DNA of 45,689 nucleotides, from assembly GCA_964592375.1 (NCBI GenBank), contig CAZQDP010000008.1, positions 1-45,689 of the forward strand, written 5' to 3'. The DNA comes from CAZQDP01 sp964592375. Lineage in GTDB: Bacteria; Bacillota; Clostridia; RUG12999. This document shows, in pieces, positions 25,027-33,695 of the stretch; within the stretch, counting starts at the first letter, position 1, and each line of letters starts with the position of its first letter. The translations under genes were made by a program, and so were the position numbers. The notes under the pieces were generated by a model. That model was given only the letters and a program-made list of their open reading frames with translations, did no database searches and had not been told where the DNA came from.

Positions 25027-26457
25027 ATGAATAATCAATACGAAAGCCCTTTGAATACAAGGTACGCAAGCCCTCAGATGCTGTACCTATTTTCATCGGA
25101 CAAGAAGTTTACAACATGGCGCAGTCTATGGATTGCATTGGCAGAGGCAGAGCGAGAGCTTGGGCTTGATATTAGCGCCGAGCAAATTGCGGAGCTGAGG
25201 GCCAACAGAGAGCATATCAATTATGAGGATGCCGCAAAGCGAGAAAAAGAGGTACGCCACGATGTGATGGCGCATGTCCATGCCTATGGCCTTCTGTGTC
25301 CATCGGCGAAAGGAATTATTCATTTGGGTGCCACCTCCTGCTATGTGGGAGATAATACGGATATCATTGTCATGAAAGAAGCATTGGAGTTGGTGCGCCG
25401 TAAGGCGGTTAAAACCATTGGGCTACTTTCTGAATTCGCAGAAAAATATAAGGCAATGCCCACTTTGGGCTTTACCCATTTCCAACCTGCACAGCTTACC
25501 ACCGTGGGCAAGCGCGCAACGCTTTGGATTTGGGATCTTGTGATGGATCTTGAAGAAATTGACTTTCGGCTATCTCAAATGAAGCTTTTGGGCTCCAAGG
25601 GAACCACGGGAACCCAAGCAAGCTTTTTGGAGCTATTTGACGGTGATCATGAAAAGGTGAAACAGTTAGAAGAGAAAATTGCTCAAAAAATGGGGTTTGA
25701 TAGTGTATATCCTGTTTCGGGGCAGACCTATTCCCGTAAGGTGGACAGCCTTGTTTTAAATGTACTGGGCAGTGTTGCCCAAAGCAGCTATAAATTTAGC
25801 AATGACATTCGCCTTTTACAACACTTAAAAGAAATTGAAGAGCCATTTGAAAAAAATCAGATTGGCTCCTCCGCCATGGCATATAAACGCAATCCCATGC
25901 GCGCGGAGCGAATCTCTTCACTTGCAAGGTATGTGATTGTGGATACCCTCAATCCGGCCATCACCGCTTCCACCCAGTGGTTTGAAAGAACCTTGGACGA
26001 TTCGGCAAACAAGCGTATTGCCGTTGCAGAGGCCTTTTTGGCCGTGGATGCAATCTTGGAAATCTATATGAATATTGCAGAGGGCTTGGTGGTTTACCCC
26101 AAGATTATAAAGAGACGTATTTTGCAGGAATTGCCCTTTATGGCCACGGAGAACATCATGATGTCTGCCGTGAAAAAAGGGGGAGATCGGCAGGAGCTGC
26201 ATGAAAAAATTCGCATGTATTCCATGGAAGCCGGACAAAGGGTAAAGCTGGAAGGTGCGGAAAATGATTTGGTGGAGCGAATTGCAGCAGATGAGGAGTT
26301 TGGCATGTCGAGGGAGGAAATAAATGAAATACTCCTTCCGGAGAACTTTACAGGTAGAGCGGAAATGCAAACGCAGGAATTTATTGAGCAGCATGTAGCG
26401 CCCATTTTGGCTGCCAATAAAAACTGGCGTGAAATCGGTGAGGAGTTAAAGGTGTAA
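25027..26457 (+). CDS. purB: Adenylosuccinate lyase
   Basis: 476 residues. PurB removes fumarate from SAICAR and from adenylosuccinate in purine synthesis. The fumarase/aspartase-superfamily signature GSSAMAYKRNP lies near residue 280, with the catalytic Ser at 281-282 in the flexible loop. HxG in IIHLGATSCYVGDN and TLGFTHFQPAQLTT give the other substrate-binding histidines. Length and C-terminal domain are normal for the eukaryote-like/Clostridia subgroup. AAAAGGGG is the ribosome binding site. It is second in the unit with the aminotransferase and is followed by a terminator. Confidence 0.96.
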   Translation: MNNQYESPLNTRYASPQMLYLFSSDKKFTTWRSLWIALAEAERELGLDISAEQIAELRANREHINYEDAAKREKEVRHDVMAHVHAYGLLCPSAKGIIHLGATSCYVGDNTDIIVMKEALELVRRKAVKTIGLLSEFAEKYKAMPTLGFTHFQPAQLTTVGKRATLWIWDLVMDLEEIDFRLSQMKLLGSKGTTGTQASFLELFDGDHEKVKQLEEKIAQKMGFDSVYPVSGQTYSRKVDSLVLNVLGSVAQSSYKFSNDIRLLQHLKEIEEPFEKNQIGSSAMAYKRNPMRAERISSLARYVIVDTLNPAITASTQWFERTLDDSANKRIAVAEAFLAVDAILEIYMNIAEGLVVYPKIIKRRILQELPFMATENIMMSAVKKGGDRQELHEKIRMYSMEAGQRVKLEGAENDLVERIAADEEFGMSREEINEILLPENFTGRAEMQTQEFIEQHVAPILAANKNWREIGEELKV

Positions 26458-26516
26458 AAGCATAAAGGTATCATTAGGCACTGCAAGATCCATTTTTTGC
26501 ATTTACCCAATCCTTT

Positions 26517-26571
26517 AAAAAAAATGGGCCCGTGGCTTGCGATTATTCGCAATTCACGGGCACATTTTTTT
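26517..26571 (+). terminator. Rho-independent terminator after purB
   Basis: GCCCGTG (26528-26534) pairs with CACGGGC (26555-26561), with an inner TTGCGA/TCGCAA stem and A-rich/T-rich flanks (TTTTTTT at the 3' side). It probably works for both purB and the convergent lipoprotein gene. Confidence 0.88.
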
Positions 26572-26610
26572 ATGTGATTAGTATTTTCTATCTTGGTGCG
26601 GAGTAAAATT

Positions 26611-27288
26611 TTATTTTGGGGAAAGCACTACGGATTTACTGAGCTTTACTGCCTTCTGACCTGCCGAGGTTTCATATTCCACCAATGTAAATCCCTCTAA
26701 GCGTTCAATGACAAGGCCTGCATCCGTAAGGGGTTTTGGGCTAAGGAAAAAAGTAACATTGCTGCCCTGTGCAAGCGCATCCATCGACCAGGCAAACCGA
26801 TTACCATCGCCAACATCCATGGCATACATGCCCAGCTTGTCATTCACAATCAGGGAGGCAGGATAATTTTCCATCATGCCCATTAAAGGGCCGAAATCAC
26901 TGGTTTTGTCATATTCGTATAATTTATCACCATAGATTTTTTTGATGGTTAATATGTTTTTTTCGGGATCGCAGAAATACATAGAAGAATTTAGCTTCTC
27001 CGGACGCAACCCGGCATCTGTAAATGGTTTTAAAATAAAGGAAATTGCAATAAAAGTTTCGGGGCTACTACTGGTGCAGGGAGAAAACTCAAAGGAATCT
27101 CCATAGGGCGTGGATACATACCAAACACCGCCCACATTCGTGGAAGCAATTCCCTTGGTGCCAATGGCGGCATCTAATGCTTTTGCGGCGCTCTTGGCAG
27201 AGGTATTTTGGCTACTTTTTGTACAGCCTGTCAGTAAAACAGAAAAAGCAAAAACAATTATCAAAACGGATGCGATTATTTTTTTCAT
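26611..27288 (-). CDS. Lipoprotein of unknown function
   Basis: 225 residues with a lipoprotein signal: basic MKK, hydrophobic stretch and lipobox LLTGC (Cys22), so it should be anchored outside the membrane. Residues 45-225 contain two similar halves, each with a 'KPxTDAGLxxExL' segment (KPFTDAGLRPEKL and KPLTDAGLVIERL), suggesting an internal duplication. I do not recognise a family. AAAAGGAG precedes the start. It is divergent from rlmH with about 85 bp between. Confidence 0.8.
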   Translation of the reverse strand: MKKIIASVLIIVFAFSVLLTGCTKSSQNTSAKSAAKALDAAIGTKGIASTNVGGVWYVSTPYGDSFEFSPCTSSSPETFIAISFILKPFTDAGLRPEKLNSSMYFCDPEKNILTIKKIYGDKLYEYDKTSDFGPLMGMMENYPASLIVNDKLGMYAMDVGDGNRFAWSMDALAQGSNVTFFLSPKPLTDAGLVIERLEGFTLVEYETSAGQKAVKLSKSVVLSPK

Positions 27289-27373
27289 AAAAAACCACTC
27301 CTTTTCAGAACAGTTGCATTATACCACATCCATTTTATTTTGTAAAGTATGCGCTGCACAATCTGCGAAGCGG

Positions 27374-27402
27374 TTGACAAATGAAGTGGCATTCTATATA
27401 AT
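27374..27402 (+). promoter_or_regulatory. Perfect-consensus sigma-A promoter that makes rlmH leaderless
   Basis: TTGACA at 27374-27379 and TATAAT at 27397-27402 have a 17-bp spacer. The expected start base lies at about 27408-27410, and the rlmH ATG is at 27410. Confidence 0.85.
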
Positions 27403-27409
27403 AATATGC

Positions 27410-27868
27410 ATGAATATACATATTATTGCTATCGGAGACTTAAAAGAAAAATATCTGCAAAAAGCCTGTGATGAATATATAAAGCGCTTATCCCGTTTTG
27501 GCCATGTAAAAATCACCGAGTTGCCGGAATATGTCGGGAAAAATGGATGTTGCCCTGAAAAGGAGGGGCAAGAAATTCTAAAACACTTGCGGGATACGGA
27601 GTACCTCGTTGCTCTTTGCATAGAAGGCAAGCAAATGGACAGCATCGCCTTTTCCGGTGCACTGCAAACGGCAGCTATCAATGGGAAAAGCTGTGCCACT
27701 TTTATCATTGGCGGATCGGATGGATTGTGGGATGAGGTAAAAAAGCGAGCATCTTTGCGCCTTAGCTTTTCGCCCATGACCTTTCCGCATCAGCTTATGC
27801 GCCTGATATTACTTGAACAGGTCTACAGAGCATTTAAAATCATGAGCGGACAGACATATCACAAATAG
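27410..27868 (+). CDS. rlmH: 23S rRNA (pseudouridine-1915 N3) methyltransferase
   Basis: 152 residues; the family is about 155-160. RlmH is a SPOUT methyltransferase that modifies 23S rRNA in the assembled 70S ribosome. Diagnostic parts are the N-terminal MNIHIIAIGDLKEKY, FIIGGSDGLWDEV (the knot that binds S-adenosylmethionine) and the C-terminal FSPMTFPHQLMRLILLEQVYRAFKI with final TYHK. The frame is open far upstream, but only the ATG at 27410 gives the family's N-terminus. No ribosome binding site precedes it, and the promoter position implies a leaderless mRNA. Confidence 0.95.
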   Translation: MNIHIIAIGDLKEKYLQKACDEYIKRLSRFGHVKITELPEYVGKNGCCPEKEGQEILKHLRDTEYLVALCIEGKQMDSIAFSGALQTAAINGKSCATFIIGGSDGLWDEVKKRASLRLSFSPMTFPHQLMRLILLEQVYRAFKIMSGQTYHK

Positions 27869-27898
27869 TATTTTTGGGTAAAGAGAAGATAATTCAAC

Positions 27899-27927
27899 TT
27901 GCTATTTATAGGCACTTATGGTATAAT
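27899..27927 (+). promoter_or_regulatory. Sigma-A promoter of the glycosyltransferase unit
   Basis: TTGCTA at 27899-27904 and TATAAT at 27922-27927 are separated by 17 bp. The leader to the ATG at 28024 is about 90 bases. No structured element was recognised in it. Confidence 0.55.
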
Positions 27928-28023
27928 GACGCAAATGAAATATTATCATGGAATGAGTATGTTTGAAAATAGATTTGGCGTTTTGTCGCCTGATGTATTA
28001 TTCAGAAAGGATGTTTTTTTCAA

Positions 28024-29172
28024 ATGGGTAAAAAGACTGTTCTGATAATCACTTCGAGGTTTACCGGTCATGGCCATAAAAGCATCACGGATGCACTTTG
28101 CGAACAGTATGCAGATATGGACGATATAGATGTAAGGGTGCTGGACGGATTTGAATTTGCCGGCAAGGTTTTAATTAAAGTAGGCAGTTTTTATGGGCCA
28201 CTCACTCGCATTTCGACTGGTGCATGGGGCGCTATTTGGGATATTACCAGCAAGCATCCAGAGATTGTGGTAAAACTATCGGTGATGGTTTTGAAACACA
28301 AATTCCTTCGATACTTAAAAGAAATAAAACCAGATGTAATCGTTTCGGTACATCCTTGCTTTGTGGGCTCGATTTTGGATATTTTACAAAAAGAGCGTAT
28401 TGATATACCATTTATTACACTGATTGCCGACTTGGTATCCATTTCCGGCACGTGGATTGATCGGCGTGCGAACTTAACACTTTGTCCTACCGACGAAGCG
28501 GTGGAGATTGCCTCTCAAAGCGGCATTCCAAGGCAAAGGCTTCGCAGGGTAGGTTTTCCGGTGCGCAGTCGCTTTACCTCGGGCAGGTGCGCCGTATCCA
28601 AAATGTATACAACAGAAAATAAACCTACCTTTTTGCTCATGAGTGGCGGAGAAGGCTCGGGCAATATGTTAAGAGCAGCTCGTGCCCTTATGGGGAAGTT
28701 TGACTGTTATGTGAAAATACTGGCAGGAAGAAATAAAAAACTACGGCGAAAGCTGCTGCTGCTCAAAAGGCAAGAAGGCTTGAGTCGCCTGAAGGTATAT
28801 GGTTTTGTGGACAATGTGCAGGATATTATGCTGCAAAGCGATATTGCCGTCATGAGAGGCAGCCCCAATACCTTGATGGAGGCTGTGTGCTGTGGGCTTC
28901 CTTCCATTATTACAGGCGCGTTGCCGGGGCAAGAGGAAGGCAATCCGGCTTATTTTGAAAATAATCATTTGGCACTCAGCTGCCATTCCATAGAAGGGAT
29001 GCTACAAGCGGTTGACAGGCTTTTAGAAAACGACGGAAGCCTCATGCAAGAGATGAAAAATGCACAGCTTGCATTTCGTAATCTTCATGCGGCAGAGCAA
29101 ATAGCGATAATCATTAAAGAGGTAGCTTATGAAGGTGGACAATCAACAAACCTATTTGGAGAATCTATATAA
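28024..29172 (+). CDS. MGDG-synthase-like / UgtP-type glycolipid glycosyltransferase
   Basis: 382 residues with GT28-type architecture. The N-terminal MGDG_synth-like domain has GHGHKSITDAL near residue 15 and VSVHPCFVG. The C-terminal donor-binding domain contains LLMSGGEGSGN (about 198) and MRGSPNTLMEAVCCGLPSII (about 277-296), the signature for nucleotide-sugar binding. Relatives transfer glucose or galactose to diacylglycerol at the inner membrane face, or build MurG-like products. The lipid substrate here is inferred. AGAAAGGA lies 12 bases upstream. It overlaps the next gene by 44 bp, which implies coupled translation. Confidence 0.88.
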   Translation: MGKKTVLIITSRFTGHGHKSITDALCEQYADMDDIDVRVLDGFEFAGKVLIKVGSFYGPLTRISTGAWGAIWDITSKHPEIVVKLSVMVLKHKFLRYLKEIKPDVIVSVHPCFVGSILDILQKERIDIPFITLIADLVSISGTWIDRRANLTLCPTDEAVEIASQSGIPRQRLRRVGFPVRSRFTSGRCAVSKMYTTENKPTFLLMSGGEGSGNMLRAARALMGKFDCYVKILAGRNKKLRRKLLLLKRQEGLSRLKVYGFVDNVQDIMLQSDIAVMRGSPNTLMEAVCCGLPSIITGALPGQEEGNPAYFENNHLALSCHSIEGMLQAVDRLLENDGSLMQEMKNAQLAFRNLHAAEQIAIIIKEVAYEGGQSTNLFGESI

Positions 29173-30160
29173 AGCACTATCTGATTTAGACTCGCCGGAG
29201 CATTGTAAAGCGTTTTTGGAGGATTTGTGCCTTCATACAGAAATATCTGCAATGGCCCAAAGGCTTGAGGTTGCAAGAAGGATCAATGAGGGGCAGGTTT
29301 TTAGTAATATTGTAGCAAAGACCGGAGCATCCTCCATGCTGGTGGGACACATCAATTCTTTAATGGGGCGAGGCGGAGATGGACTACGCCGTGCGCTCAC
29401 CCCAAAAGTAGAACAGCCATGCTACAGTTCTTTTGCGACGGTGTACGATTCTTTGACCCATGATGTGAATTACAAGGCCAGGGGAGCTTACGTGGAAAAG
29501 CTCTTTAAAATGAGTGGGACAAAACCCCATTTGCTTTTAGACCTTGCCTGTGGCACCGGTAGTATGAGTGTGGAGATGGCAAGGCGTGGGTATGACGTCA
29601 TTGGGGTGGATTGTTCTGCGGACATGCTGTGCGTGGCAAATGAAAAAGCACGAGAACACAATCAAAACATATTATTTCTTCATCAAAAAATGGAGGAAAT
29701 GGAGCTTTACGGAAGTGTGGATGCCGCTATATGTATGCTGGACAGCATCAATTATATTGAGGATATCACGGCACTGAAAAAGAGCTTTGCGCTGGTGCAA
29801 CAGTATCTCAATTCCGGTGGCGTATTTATTTTTGACATAAACACCGCGCACAAGCTTCGGACCATCCTGCCGGGCAATATTTTTACCGGCGAGAGTGACG
29901 GTTGTTTTTACATATGGGAGAATACCTTTGATCCGGAAGAGAATATTTGCGAATTTAAAATTGATTTTTTTGTTCGAAAGGCGGATGGCACATACAATCA
30001 TTTTACGGAATACCATCATGAATATGCCTATACTGACCGTCAAATAAAAAGTGCGCTAAAAGCGGCAGGGTTTACCCTTATTGGGCAGTATGAGGATTTA
30101 ACCTTTGATCCCCCCGCGAGAAATAGCCAAAAGGTATTCTACGTTGCTAAAAAGGAGTGA
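29129..30160 (+). CDS. TrpR/YerC-like domain fused to a SAM-dependent methyltransferase
   Basis: 343 residues. Residues 1-95 match the YerC/YecD branch of the TrpR superfamily (LYKALSDLDSPEHCKAFLEDL, TEISAMAQRLEVARRINEG). Residues ~97-343 are a class I methyltransferase: YSSFATVYDSLTHDV, glycine-rich LDLACGTGSMSVEMARRGYDVIGVD (motif I, about 137-160) and CMLDSINYI. In most genomes these are two separate proteins. Here one frame runs through the junction and no start codon begins the second half in frame, so the fusion is real in this sequence. AGAGG precedes the ATG. Substrate unknown. Confidence 0.85.
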   Translation: MKVDNQQTYLENLYKALSDLDSPEHCKAFLEDLCLHTEISAMAQRLEVARRINEGQVFSNIVAKTGASSMLVGHINSLMGRGGDGLRRALTPKVEQPCYSSFATVYDSLTHDVNYKARGAYVEKLFKMSGTKPHLLLDLACGTGSMSVEMARRGYDVIGVDCSADMLCVANEKAREHNQNILFLHQKMEEMELYGSVDAAICMLDSINYIEDITALKKSFALVQQYLNSGGVFIFDINTAHKLRTILPGNIFTGESDGCFYIWENTFDPEENICEFKIDFFVRKADGTYNHFTEYHHEYAYTDRQIKSALKAAGFTLIGQYEDLTFDPPARNSQKVFYVAKKE

Positions 30161-30167
30161 TGGCAGC

Positions 30168-31019
30168 TTGAAGGATATGACGGAAAAAATTAGTAGCCTT
30201 TATCCGGACCTGAGTAAAGGGCAGAAAAAAGTTGCGGATTTTGTGATGGAGCATTATGACAAAGCGGCTTTTTATACTGCGGCCAAGCTGAGTGACAAAG
30301 TGGGAATCAGCGAATCCACGGTGGTACGTTTTGCTATTGTGTTGGGATATGATGGGTATTCCCACTTTCAAAAGGATTTGCAAGACAGAATAAGAAACAA
30401 ACTTACCTCCTTGCAACGCATTGAAATGGCAGATGGTATTGGCGAAAAAGATATTATCAAAACCGTGATGAGTGCCGATTATGATAAAATCAAAAAGACC
30501 TTTGAGGATTTGAGTAGAGAAGCCTTTGGAGGAGCGGTGGACGCTATTTTAAAGGCAGAGAATATTTATATTTTGGGTCTGCGAAGCTCCGCTACGCTTG
30601 CCGGATTTATGAGTTTTTATTTTCATTTGATGTTTGAAAATGTACGCCTGGTGCATACCGACAGTGTAAGCGATATGTTAGAGCAGATGCTACGGATTGG
30701 CAAACGGGATGTGGTGATTGGAATTAGCTTTCCGCGCTACTCTAAAAGGACCATCCAAGCATTGGATTTTGCCAGCAGCAAGGGCAGTACGGTCATTGTT
30801 ATATCAGACAGCCCTGCCTCGCCCATTGTCAAATATGCCACACATAGCCTCATTGCCTATAGCGGCATGGTATCCTTTGTGGATTCCCTTGTGGCACCGC
30901 TGAGCCTTATTAATGCACTGATAGCCGCACTTGGCATTTGCAAAAAGCAGGAGCTTAGCAGCAGCTTTGAATATTTGGAATCCATCTGGGATGAATATGG
31001 GGTGTATGAAAAAGAATAA
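30168..31019 (+). CDS. RpiR/MurR-family regulator with SIS domain
   Basis: 283 residues. The N-terminal HTH_6 domain (about 1-78) has LSDKVGISESTVVRFAIVLGYDGYSHFQKDL. A SIS phosphosugar-binding domain follows (about 115-250) with ILGLRSSATLA and VIGISFPRYSKRTIQALDFA. Such proteins sense sugar phosphates, often amino sugars. A TTG at 30168 is preferred: AAAGGAG lies about ten bases upstream, whereas the ATG at 30177 is too far from it. It starts seven bases after the methyltransferase stop and belongs to the same transcript. Its ligand cannot be predicted. Confidence 0.88.
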   Translation: MKDMTEKISSLYPDLSKGQKKVADFVMEHYDKAAFYTAAKLSDKVGISESTVVRFAIVLGYDGYSHFQKDLQDRIRNKLTSLQRIEMADGIGEKDIIKTVMSADYDKIKKTFEDLSREAFGGAVDAILKAENIYILGLRSSATLAGFMSFYFHLMFENVRLVHTDSVSDMLEQMLRIGKRDVVIGISFPRYSKRTIQALDFASSKGSTVIVISDSPASPIVKYATHSLIAYSGMVSFVDSLVAPLSLINALIAALGICKKQELSSSFEYLESIWDEYGVYEKE

Positions 31020-31067
31020 GAAATTTAGCAGAGAGGATTGCTCCGCAGGCAAAAGCTGAGGGGGCAT

Positions 31068-32312
31068 GTGAATAGCAATATGGCTCAGGTTATTGTAATC
31101 GGTGCCGGTGCCGCCGGACTGATGGCCGCGTATGCTGCTGCGGTCGGCGGAAAGAGTGTGACCATTCTGGAAAAGAATGCGATGCCGGGTAAAAAGCTTT
31201 TTATTACGGGTAAAGGCAGGTGCAACGTAACCAACATTGCATCTCGCGATGTTTTTTTTGACAATATACCGGTGAACCCGCGATTTTTATACGGTGCGTA
31301 TGCGCGTTTTAATAACCAGGATGTGATGGATTTTTTTGAAAATGCGGGCGTTGCGCTGAAAGTGGAGCGCGGCGGGCGCATTTTTCCACAGTCCGATAAA
31401 GCTTTGGATATTATAGACGCACTGCGCCGCAAGGCACAAGAAGCTGGTGTGAAGATGCTTTTAGAGGCGTCCTGCCATGGGCTTGTTGTAAAGGATGGCA
31501 GAATTTGCGGCGTGAAAACCTCACAGGGCGTGATTGCTTGTGAGCGTGTGATTGTGGCAACGGGTGGCAAAAGTTATCCATCCACAGGCTCTACGGGAGA
31601 TGGTTATGCCTTTGCAAGTGCCTGTGGGCATACCATTACAAATATCAGAGCATCTTTGGTTCCGATGGAAACCAAAGAAAATTTTGCGCAGGCATTGCAG
31701 GGTCTTACGCTGAAAAATATCGGATTTCACATTGAGGATGAAAATGGGAAAGTAATCTATCGGGATTTTGGTGAGCTTCTTTTTACCCATTATGGTTTGT
31801 CGGGACCGGTGGTACTCAGTGCCAGTTGCCATATGAAAGATGCAGGGGAGCGAGAATATACGGCGGTGATTGATTTAAAACCGGCACTGACTGTCGAGCA
31901 GCTGGAATGCAGGATTTTAAAGGATTTTGCGATGTACTCCAATAAAGATTATATCAATGCACTAGACAAGCTACTGCCAAAAAGTCTCATTGAGGTCATT
32001 GTGAATTTATCCGGCATTGCACCGCATAAAAAGGTCAATCAAATTACCAAAGAGGAAAGAGCAAAGCTAACTCAGCTTTTGAAGCATTTTACCGTTCACA
32101 TTAAGGCACTTCGGCCGGTGGAGGAAGCGGTGATTACCTCCGGCGGGATTTGTGTAAAAGAGATTAATCCGTCTACCATGGAATCAAAACTAGTGAACGG
32201 TCTTTATTTTGCAGGCGAAATTATTGACACAGAGGGCTATACCGGCGGATTTAATTTGCAAATTGCGTTTTCCACCGGATATTTGGCAGGCATATCCTGC
32301 GCAGATTTGTGA
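31068..32312 (+). CDS. BaiN/HI0933-family FAD-dependent oxidoreductase
   Basis: 414 residues from a GTG at 31068, which follows GAGGGGG; the ATG at 31080 is an alternative. FAD-binding Rossmann motif VIGAGAAGLMAAYAA is followed by the family hallmarks LFITGKGRCNVTN, ATGGKSYPSTGSTGDGY, GGICVKEINPSTMESK and FAGEIIDTEGYTGGFNLQIAFSTGYLAG. Members include the bile-acid enzyme BaiN, but most have unknown substrates and are broadly conserved in Firmicutes, so a bile-acid role should not be assumed. It is co-directional with the RpiR gene and the small membrane protein downstream. Confidence 0.92.
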   Translation: MNSNMAQVIVIGAGAAGLMAAYAAAVGGKSVTILEKNAMPGKKLFITGKGRCNVTNIASRDVFFDNIPVNPRFLYGAYARFNNQDVMDFFENAGVALKVERGGRIFPQSDKALDIIDALRRKAQEAGVKMLLEASCHGLVVKDGRICGVKTSQGVIACERVIVATGGKSYPSTGSTGDGYAFASACGHTITNIRASLVPMETKENFAQALQGLTLKNIGFHIEDENGKVIYRDFGELLFTHYGLSGPVVLSASCHMKDAGEREYTAVIDLKPALTVEQLECRILKDFAMYSNKDYINALDKLLPKSLIEVIVNLSGIAPHKKVNQITKEERAKLTQLLKHFTVHIKALRPVEEAVITSGGICVKEINPSTMESKLVNGLYFAGEIIDTEGYTGGFNLQIAFSTGYLAGISCADL

Positions 32313-32393
32313 GATAATACATTGCATACGGCAATTTCATCCATAGCCATGGTGGGCAAGATTGCCGGAAAATCTGCAAAGGGATGAAAAAGA

Positions 32394-32795
32394 ATGACCC
32401 TGCTTGGCCGCATGTTAAGAATTCTTGGCATTTGCTTGCTTTTTTGCGTGCTCTTTATTCAGTGGACCGTATATTTTCCGCAGGCGGCAAGGATCATCGG
32501 TGCGACCTCTCGTGCCGCTGGGCAGGAGAAAAAAACAGGCGAAGTCGGCGAAATTGTACTTACGGCCGAGGAAGACTGCCGTGCGGCTGTTTTAGTCAGC
32601 GGCGTGCAAAAGGCCGTTTTCAGCGGCGGCGAGGCGAAAATCATGGTCGGCCGATATGATGTGGTGGAAATTCTTCCGCTTCGGGGGCAAAAATGCCATG
32701 TAACGGTGAGCCGGGTGGATATGTGCCTTCCATCCTCTCTTTTGAATATGAGTATAGAATGTCAGGCGCGCAAAAGTTTCTTTCGCATTCGCTAA
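32394..32795 (+). CDS. Small single-pass membrane protein of unknown function
   Basis: 133 residues. One transmembrane helix (about 8-30, ILGICLLFCVLFIQWTVYF) is followed by an extracytoplasmic beta-rich domain with three cysteines (Cys62, Cys101 and Cys110, approximate). I do not recognise a family. The ribosome binding site is weak (AAAGGG 12 bases upstream). It follows the BaiN-like gene by 81 bp and probably belongs to its transcript. Confidence 0.65.
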   Translation: MTLLGRMLRILGICLLFCVLFIQWTVYFPQAARIIGATSRAAGQEKKTGEVGEIVLTAEEDCRAAVLVSGVQKAVFSGGEAKIMVGRYDVVEILPLRGQKCHVTVSRVDMCLPSSLLNMSIECQARKSFFRIR

Positions 32796-32859
32796 TCCAA
32801 TAAAAAATTAAAAAAAGCAAGCCAAATTAAAGCGTATTAATGTTTGGAGGTGCACGCTT

Positions 32860-33606
32860 TTGATTGAATATATTCTACGCAATTATGGGATAACAACTTG
32901 TGAAAAAAACTGGCGGGTCGATGCCAAGTGCAATGACTATTATATGCTTTATTACATATATGGCGGCTGTGCTACTTTTCAAAATAGCGAAACCACGTTT
33001 CAATTAAAGCATGGGTGTCTTTATGTATTTCCAAGGGATAAAAAGTTCTCCATTTTTCACAATCCAAAGGATCCATTAAAGGTGGTATGGATTCATTGTT
33101 ATTTTCTATTCCCATATGATATATCGGTAACAGAAATACCGATAGAGAAAGATGGGTTTTTATATCATCTCATTGCTTGTCTTGCGAAAAGCGTAAAAAA
33201 TCCTAACCCTACCGTGGATAAGTTATTTGCAATTTTAATAAACGACATAAAAGACAAAATAGGATTTAATTTGTTCATCCGGGCTGAAATAATAGAAGTT
33301 ATTCGTTATATTACAGGCAATTTAAAAGGTGATTTGAGCGTGAAAGCACTTGCGAGCGTAGCAGGCTATAGCGAAAAATATTTTTATAGGCTTTTTTTTC
33401 ATAACATTGGTATATCACCCCATCAATATATCAGCAAGCTTCGCTTCAATCATGCGGTAAAACTCCTCATGGAAGGAAAAAGCTTGGAATGCGTTGCTGC
33501 TCAAATTGGATATGATAATAAGAATAATTTCAGCAGAGATTTTAAAAAATTGTATAAATTATCACCTACCTTATATGTAAATAAATTCAAGGAAGTTACT
33601 TTTTGA
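32860..33606 (+). CDS. AraC-family regulator of the glycan locus
   Basis: 248 residues from a TTG at 32860, with GGAGG nine bases upstream. The N-terminal cupin-like part (about 25-100, YYMLYYIYGGCATFQN and LYVFPRDKKFSIF) is the ligand sensor. The C-terminal AraC double helix-turn-helix (about 150-245) has LASVAGYSEKYFYRLFF and AAQIGYDNKNNFSRDFKKLY. It is immediately upstream of, and codirectional with, the fucosidase operon, so that operon is the likely target. The terminator behind it overlaps the operon's promoter. Confidence 0.9.
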   Translation: MIEYILRNYGITTCEKNWRVDAKCNDYYMLYYIYGGCATFQNSETTFQLKHGCLYVFPRDKKFSIFHNPKDPLKVVWIHCYFLFPYDISVTEIPIEKDGFLYHLIACLAKSVKNPNPTVDKLFAILINDIKDKIGFNLFIRAEIIEVIRYITGNLKGDLSVKALASVAGYSEKYFYRLFFHNIGISPHQYISKLRFNHAVKLLMEGKSLECVAAQIGYDNKNNFSRDFKKLYKLSPTLYVNKFKEVTF

Positions 33607-33629
33607 TATAATGAAGTTGTAAATTGAGA

Positions 33630-33657
33630 TTGATGTATGATGAAAAATCCGTATAAT
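33630..33657 (+). promoter_or_regulatory. Candidate promoter of the fucosidase operon, embedded in a terminator
   Basis: TTGATG at 33630-33635 and TATAAT at 33652-33657 are separated by 16 bp. The -10 box lies in the left arm of the terminator hairpin at 33643-33675. Transcripts would start near 33664, inside the right arm, and would not carry the full hairpin. Confidence 0.5.
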
Positions 33658-33675
33658 GAGGTTATACGGATTTTT
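33643..33675 (+). terminator. Terminator after the AraC-type gene
   Basis: A perfect 14-bp stem AAAAATCCGTATAA/TTATACGGATTTTT with a five-base loop (TGAGG) and a seven-T run. The GH29 start codon is only about 20 bases beyond. Confidence 0.88.
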
Positions 33676-33695
33676 TTATTATTGGGGGAGTGAAT

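Noticed and set aside
31085..31570. 161-codon minus-strand frame within the BaiN-like gene
   Set aside because: Shadow of a confidently identified FAD-binding domain.
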